Shown: positions 5,632 to 8,152 of the stretch, one piece after another | Position numbering within the stretch: the first letter of the stretch is position 1 | Layout: the number at the start of each line of letters is the position of its first letter | Source of the DNA: Chloroflexota bacterium | GTDB lineage: Bacteria; Chloroflexota; Limnocylindria; Limnocylindrales; CSP1-4 | Direction: 5' to 3' | Assembly (NCBI GenBank): GCA_021801545.1 | Contig: JAJYXX010000323.1 | Coordinates: forward strand, 1 to 8,152 | Length of the DNA stretch: 8,152 nt | Made by a program: the position numbers and the translations under genes | The notes under the pieces: generated by a model | Told to the model about the DNA's origin: nothing | The model's input: the letters and a program-made list of their open reading frames with translations, nothing else | Database searches by the model: none

Positions 5632-5703
5632 TCTTCCGACTGCAGCGTGCTGCCCCTAACGCCCACGCCCAACGCCCGTTGTCTTCTGCCAGGCTTTGCA
5701 GCA
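5632..5703. other. Intergenic remnant left of the IS, including the left target duplication
   Basis: This is the native intergenic DNA between the glycosyltransferase-like gene and the downstream substrate-binding protein gene, now split by the IS. It holds a C-rich stretch with repeated AACGCCC/ACGCCC units (about 5658-5678) and ends in TTGCAGCA (5696-5703), the left copy of the 8-bp target duplication. No clear terminator with a T run is seen. Confidence 0.5.
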
Positions 5704-5739
5704 GATGCTTGTGGAGCAAACGCAGGTCACCACAAGATG
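5704..5739 (+). repeat. Left terminal inverted repeat of the IS1595-family element
   Basis: Begins GATGCTTGTGGAGCAAACGC and ends CAAGATG. It matches the reverse complement of 7568-7603 at 34 of 36 positions; the two differences lie in its inner third (C/G at 5730 and A/G at 5732). TTGCAGCA directly precedes it. Confidence 0.93.
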
Positions 5740-5749
5740 CGGTGCGGGC

Positions 5750-6502
5750 CTATTCGCGCCTGGTGAGACGCTCGACATGGACGGCAAGGCGCTCCACCGC
5801 GGCCCCGTTCATGACCGCATTCGTTCCATGCTGGCGTGCCAGGGCCGCATCGAGCACGAGTGGCTCCGAGTAGTGTTCGGCGGCCCACTCGCCGGCCTCG
5901 ACCTTTGACGCGAGCCGACGTGTCTCGGCGAAGAGCCAGGCACGCGCACTGGTGAGGACGAGATACTCCAGCGAAGCGTGTGCGCGCGCCCAGCCGATCT
6001 CGTTGCGCATCGCCGCCCTGATCGCCTCATCGGGAACCGCGGCGAGCGTCGCGCGCGGCGGGGGCCCGACGATCGCAAGGCCGTGGGCTCGGCAGACGGT
6101 CAGATGGAGGACGAGATCGGGGTCGCCCGCTCGCGCCCGGCCATCGACCATCTTGCCGACGTGAGCCCTCCCATCGGTGGTCATGTGGAGCTGGAACCGT
6201 GGTGCCGGGAACTCGGGCGCTGATGCCTCGCCCGCGGTCATCAGGCTGAACTCGAGGCCGTTCGCCGGATAGGGCAGGGCGGCGAGCGCACGCGCGACTG
6301 GGCGGAACTGCCGGTCTGACAGCGCGACACGGCTCAGCGCCAGGATGTCGAGGTCGCTGTGGTCCCAGCGGAAGCCGCCGAGCACGGCGGAGCCGTGGAG
6401 ATAGACGGCCACGAGGTCCTCGCCGAGCGCGTCGGTGAGCGCGCGACCGACGGCACGCGCCGCCCCGTGGGCGTCGTCCGAGGGTGAGCTACGCCGTGAC
6501 AT
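5750..6502 (-). CDS. ANT(3'')/AadA-like aminoglycoside nucleotidyltransferase (IS passenger gene)
   Basis: A 250-residue protein. The N-terminal nucleotidyltransferase domain has the strand-turn motif YLHGSAVLGGFRWDHSDLDI with G37-S38 and metal-binding D50 and D52, then GLEFSLMT with E84 at the place of the catalytic glutamate of AadA. The C-terminal half matches the helical adenylyltransferase domain (DUF4111 type): CRAHGLAIVGPP, NEIGWARAHASLEYLVLTSA, RAWLFAETRRLASKVEAGEW and the following LVLDAAL block. Known relatives transfer AMP to streptomycin and spectinomycin. Length and order fit AadA, but the substrate here is unproven and environmental homologues may not confer resistance. The ATG at 6502 lies inside the end of the transposase gene (14-base overlap), so the two are probably translationally coupled. 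The frame is open upstream to 6664, but that part only reads the transposase antisense-free overlap in another frame and has no domain. The gene lies wholly inside the IS. Confidence 0.83.
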   Translation of the reverse strand: MSRRSSPSDDAHGAARAVGRALTDALGEDLVAVYLHGSAVLGGFRWDHSDLDILALSRVALSDRQFRPVARALAALPYPANGLEFSLMTAGEASAPEFPAPRFQLHMTTDGRAHVGKMVDGRARAGDPDLVLHLTVCRAHGLAIVGPPPRATLAAVPDEAIRAAMRNEIGWARAHASLEYLVLTSARAWLFAETRRLASKVEAGEWAAEHYSEPLVLDAALARQHGTNAVMNGAAVERLAVHVERLTRRE

Positions 6503-7562
6503 CGTTCTCGTCCGGCACCTCGTCGCCCGCGTAGTAGTAGGGCAGGTCCTGCGCGCCTGTGATCGTCGCCCAGCGCACGGGCGCATGTGTCGAGCCGAGC
6601 CCGAGGAGCGTCTGAAAGGCGGCTTCAGGATTGCCCCGTCGATTGAATCGGAAGACGAACTCATCCAGATAGGCCTGAAGGTGCGGTCGTCCGACCCCGT
6701 GGTGGGTCCCGATCAGCCACGACTTCAGGTTGGCGATCGCCTGATGGGCATGGCGCACCACCTGGCCGGTCTTCCTGATGTCCCCCTGGACCCGCCGGTC
6801 GTGGGCGAAGCCGAGCTCGCGCGTGGCCGTTACGTAGTCCCACAGGCCGTCGGAGCGGACGGTGGATCCCGGCTCGACGTTGGCCTCGATGAACGCACCG
6901 ATCGCCTCGGCGTTCTCGGCCCGCACGACGGTCATGCGGACACGCCCGGACCGTTCGCGCTCGCTTTCCTGGCCGGATTTTCTGTCGAGGCGGCTGTAGG
7001 GCTGCACTTCCACGCCCACGAGGACCATCGCGGCCTTCCGTGCCTTCTGCTGCCGCCCGCCCTTCAGACCCGGCTGGTAGCCGCCGACGAAGGTCCCGTC
7101 GATCTCGACGATGCCCCTGAGCATGGTCCGGTTGGCATTGACCATCGCACGGCGCAGCTTGTGCAGCAGGAACCAGGCGCTCTTGTGGTCCCCGATGCCG
7201 AGCTGGCGGTCGAGCAGCAGCGCCGAGGGGCCGCGTTTGTCCGTCGCGACGAGAAAGGCCGCCCAGAACCACGTAGTGAGCGGGAGTTTCGTGGCGTCGA
7301 GGATGGTCGCCGCCGTCAGGCTCGTCTGCCGGTGGCAGGAGGCACACTCCCAGAGGACACGGAAGTGGTCGGATGGCGGCACCGTCGCCCTGGAGCGGCT
7401 CTTGACGCGTCGGCGGAACTCGTATCCCACGGTGTGACCGCAGGAGCGGCACACGAAACCGTCCGACCAGCGGCTCCTGACAAGATAGCGGTGGCAGGCC
7501 GCCTCATCGGGGAACCAGGCTTGGAACTCGGCGAAGGAGCGCGGGAAGCTCGGGCGGGTCAC
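6489..7562 (-). CDS. IS1595-family transposase (ISXO2-like DDE/DDN type)
   Basis: A 357-residue transposase. The N-terminus MTRPSFPRSFAEFQAWFPDE leads to a zinc ribbon with C38-x2-C41 and C73-x2-C76 (FVCRSCG and WECASCHRQTS), with a longer than usual spacer of about 31 residues between the pairs. SLTAATILDATKLPLTTWFW and the helical region to about 150 are typical of the family. The catalytic region has D155 in IVEIDGTFVGG and D238 in VRSDGLWDY, then HAHQAIANLKSWLIGTHHG with N278 and K280, consistent with the DDN-K type of this family. YLDEFVFRFNRRGNPEAAFQ closes the domain. The open frame continues upstream through the inverted repeat to 7883, but those codons read the IS end. I prefer GTG at 7562; GTG 7565 is the alternative. 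The stop overlaps the start of the nucleotidyltransferase gene. The protein appears intact. Confidence 0.93.
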   Translation of the reverse strand: MTRPSFPRSFAEFQAWFPDEAACHRYLVRSRWSDGFVCRSCGHTVGYEFRRRVKSRSRATVPPSDHFRVLWECASCHRQTSLTAATILDATKLPLTTWFWAAFLVATDKRGPSALLLDRQLGIGDHKSAWFLLHKLRRAMVNANRTMLRGIVEIDGTFVGGYQPGLKGGRQQKARKAAMVLVGVEVQPYSRLDRKSGQESERERSGRVRMTVVRAENAEAIGAFIEANVEPGSTVRSDGLWDYVTATRELGFAHDRRVQGDIRKTGQVVRHAHQAIANLKSWLIGTHHGVGRPHLQAYLDEFVFRFNRRGNPEAAFQTLLGLGSTHAPVRWATITGAQDLPYYYAGDEVPDENDVTA

Positions 7563-7567
7563 CACTA

Positions 7568-7603
7568 CATCTTGCGCTGACCTGCGTTTGCTCCACAAGC
7601 ATC
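7568..7603 (-). repeat. Right terminal inverted repeat of the IS1595-family element
   Basis: The reverse complement begins GATGCTTGTGGAGCAAACGC and matches the left repeat at 34 of 36 positions. It ends five bases before the preferred transposase start, so the transposase promoter probably lies in or outside the repeat. TTGCAGCA (7604-7611), the right target-duplication copy, follows. Confidence 0.93.
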
Positions 7604-7631
7604 TTGCAGCAAGCATCTTGCAGCAAGCATC
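7600..7631 (+). repeat. 14-bp tandem repeat at the right IS junction
   Basis: CATCTTGCAGCAAG occurs twice in tandem (7600-7613, 7614-7627), followed by CATC of a third unit. Each unit joins the last bases of the IS tip (CATC, the complement of GATG) to the target sequence TTGCAGCA and AG. The left IS junction has only one TTGCAGCA. The first copy is partly inside the IS. Confidence 0.85.
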
Positions 7632-7714
7632 GTTCCCCCCGGTGGTGTGGTTCGGCGGAGCTTCACTTCCCGCCCGCCGCGTCCTGCCGACCGCCCGCGA
7701 ACGCGCGCCGAACC

Positions 7715-7734
7715 GGCCGCCTATACTCGCGGCC
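7715..7734 (+). promoter_or_regulatory. Possible promoter with a dyad around the -10 box, upstream of the substrate-binding protein gene
   Basis: TATACT (7722-7727) is a good -10 match. It is exactly enclosed by the 6-bp inverted repeat GGCCGC...GCGGCC (7715-7720 and 7729-7734). The -35 region 17 bases upstream (GAACGC) is poor. A start here would leave a leader of roughly 60 bases before GTG 7793. A dyad centred on a -10 box is a plausible operator; chance is possible in GC-rich DNA. Confidence 0.4.
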
Positions 7735-7792
7735 AGGTGGTGCCGGTCCGTTCGCGGCGCCCCACCAGCCTGAGTAGACCCTGAACTCGATC

Positions 7793-8152
7793 GTGGCTGC
7801 CCTCGGCCGCCGTCTGCCGCTCCTCCTCGCGCTCGCGCTCGCCGTCGGGAGTGCCGCGTTGCTCGGCGCTCTCGATCTGGCAAGGCAACCCGCCCAGGTC
7901 GCCGGTGCGGGACGCGACGACGTCTCCATCCTGGCCGGCGAGCCGGCGACCCTCGATCCGGCCCGCGAGGGCGATTCGGCCAGCGCCGCGGTCTCCGCCC
8001 AGCTCTTCGAGACGCTCACGACGTATGATCCCGACCTCGTCCTCCGCCCCGCCCTCGCCGCGTCGTGGGAGGTCCTCGACGGCGGCCGGCGGATCCTCTT
8101 TCACCTTCGCCCCGGGCTGACCTTCTCCGACGGCACGCCGCTCACCGCGGCG
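7793..8152 (+). CDS. ABC transporter substrate-binding protein, family 5 (peptide/nickel/opine type), N-terminal part
   Basis: The first 120 codons of a gene that leaves the window at the right edge. A basic start (VAALGRRL) and a hydrophobic stretch (about 8-25, PLLLALALAVGSAALLGAL) form a signal peptide or membrane anchor; no lipobox cysteine is seen. The mature part opens with VSILAGEPATLDPA, then QLFETLTTYDPDLVLRPALA, ASWEVLDGGRRILFHLRPGL and TFSDGTPLTAA. This is the typical N-terminal signature of SBP_bac_5 proteins (ETL...D..L.P.LA.SWEV...G....F.LR.G..F.DG.PLTA). Such proteins bind peptides or similar solutes outside the membrane for an ABC importer. The GTG at 7793 is the first usable start after an in-frame TAG at 7775-7777; no clear ribosome-binding site precedes it. 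The exact solute cannot be told from this fragment. Confidence 0.88.
   Translation, partial: MAALGRRLPLLLALALAVGSAALLGALDLARQPAQVAGAGRDDVSILAGEPATLDPAREGDSASAAVSAQLFETLTTYDPDLVLRPALAASWEVLDGGRRILFHLRPGLTFSDGTPLTAA

Larger units (their letters stand above)
5704..7603 (-). mobile_element. IS1595-family insertion sequence carrying an AadA-like passenger gene
   Basis: A 1,900-bp element bounded by 36-bp terminal inverted repeats (5704-5739 and 7568-7603, 34 of 36 matching, starting GATGCTTGTGGAGCAAACGC). It is flanked by the direct repeat TTGCAGCA on both sides, an 8-bp target duplication as expected for the IS1595 family. Both genes inside are on the minus strand: the transposase, then a nucleotidyltransferase overlapping it by 14 bases. 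IS1595-family elements with passenger genes are known (the family review is titled with the frontier between insertion sequences and transposons). Near-perfect ends, an intact transposase and a perfect duplication indicate a recent and possibly still active insertion. Confidence 0.92.

Noticed and set aside
6435..7580. Plus-strand frame of 381 codons
   Set aside because: It is antisense to the transposase, whose domains and catalytic residues are clear on the other strand.
1..8152. CRISPR array, integron attC sites, toxin-antitoxin pair
   Set aside because: No regularly spaced repeats, no integrase/attC structure around the AadA-like gene, and no paired small genes of toxin-antitoxin type were found.

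Overview
This is a GC-rich bacterial chromosomal window. It has GTG and TTG starts, few strong Shine-Dalgarno sites and a tRNA gene with an encoded CCA. The gene set (CcdA with a small thiol-disulfide partner, a cysteinyl-tRNA-synthetase-tail/glycosyltransferase fusion, a family-5 solute-binding protein) would suit a high-GC Chloroflexota (Limnocylindria-like) or Actinomycetota genome. That placement is inference, because no marker gene settles it.

Left chromosomal part (1-656): the start of a ccdA-like gene and a glutaredoxin-like (DUF836) gene form a coupled pair on the minus strand. They are followed by a complete tRNA-Arg(CCT) on the plus strand.

Island (about 639-3937): the last 18 bases of the tRNA gene recur as a perfect direct repeat 3.28 kb away. 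The segment between them looks like a small, decayed integrated element that used the tRNA-Arg 3' end as attachment site. It holds a large-serine-recombinase remnant that lacks its catalytic domain, has a frameshift and points at the tRNA. It also holds a two-gene minus-strand operon (secreted protein, small membrane protein), a divergent LuxR-type regulator with a membrane-spanning tail, and a fragment of an Abi-like (HEPN-type) abortive-infection protein next to the distal repeat.

Right chromosomal part (3938 onward): a TerB-like protein (minus) is divergent from a glycosyltransferase-like protein (plus) that carries a cysteinyl-tRNA-synthetase-type tail at its N-terminus. The intergenic space before the final gene is interrupted by a 1.9-kb IS1595-family element (5704-7603). 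This element has 36-bp inverted repeats (34/36 identical) and a perfect 8-bp target duplication. It encodes an IS1595-type transposase and, overlapping its end by 14 bases, an ANT(3'')/AadA-like nucleotidyltransferase passenger gene. The window ends in the N-terminal 120 codons of an ABC transporter substrate-binding protein.

The items most worth a second look are the tRNA-bounded mini-island, the passenger-carrying IS, the membrane-tethered LuxR/secreted-protein module, and the tandem duplication of IS tip plus target sequence at the right IS junction.
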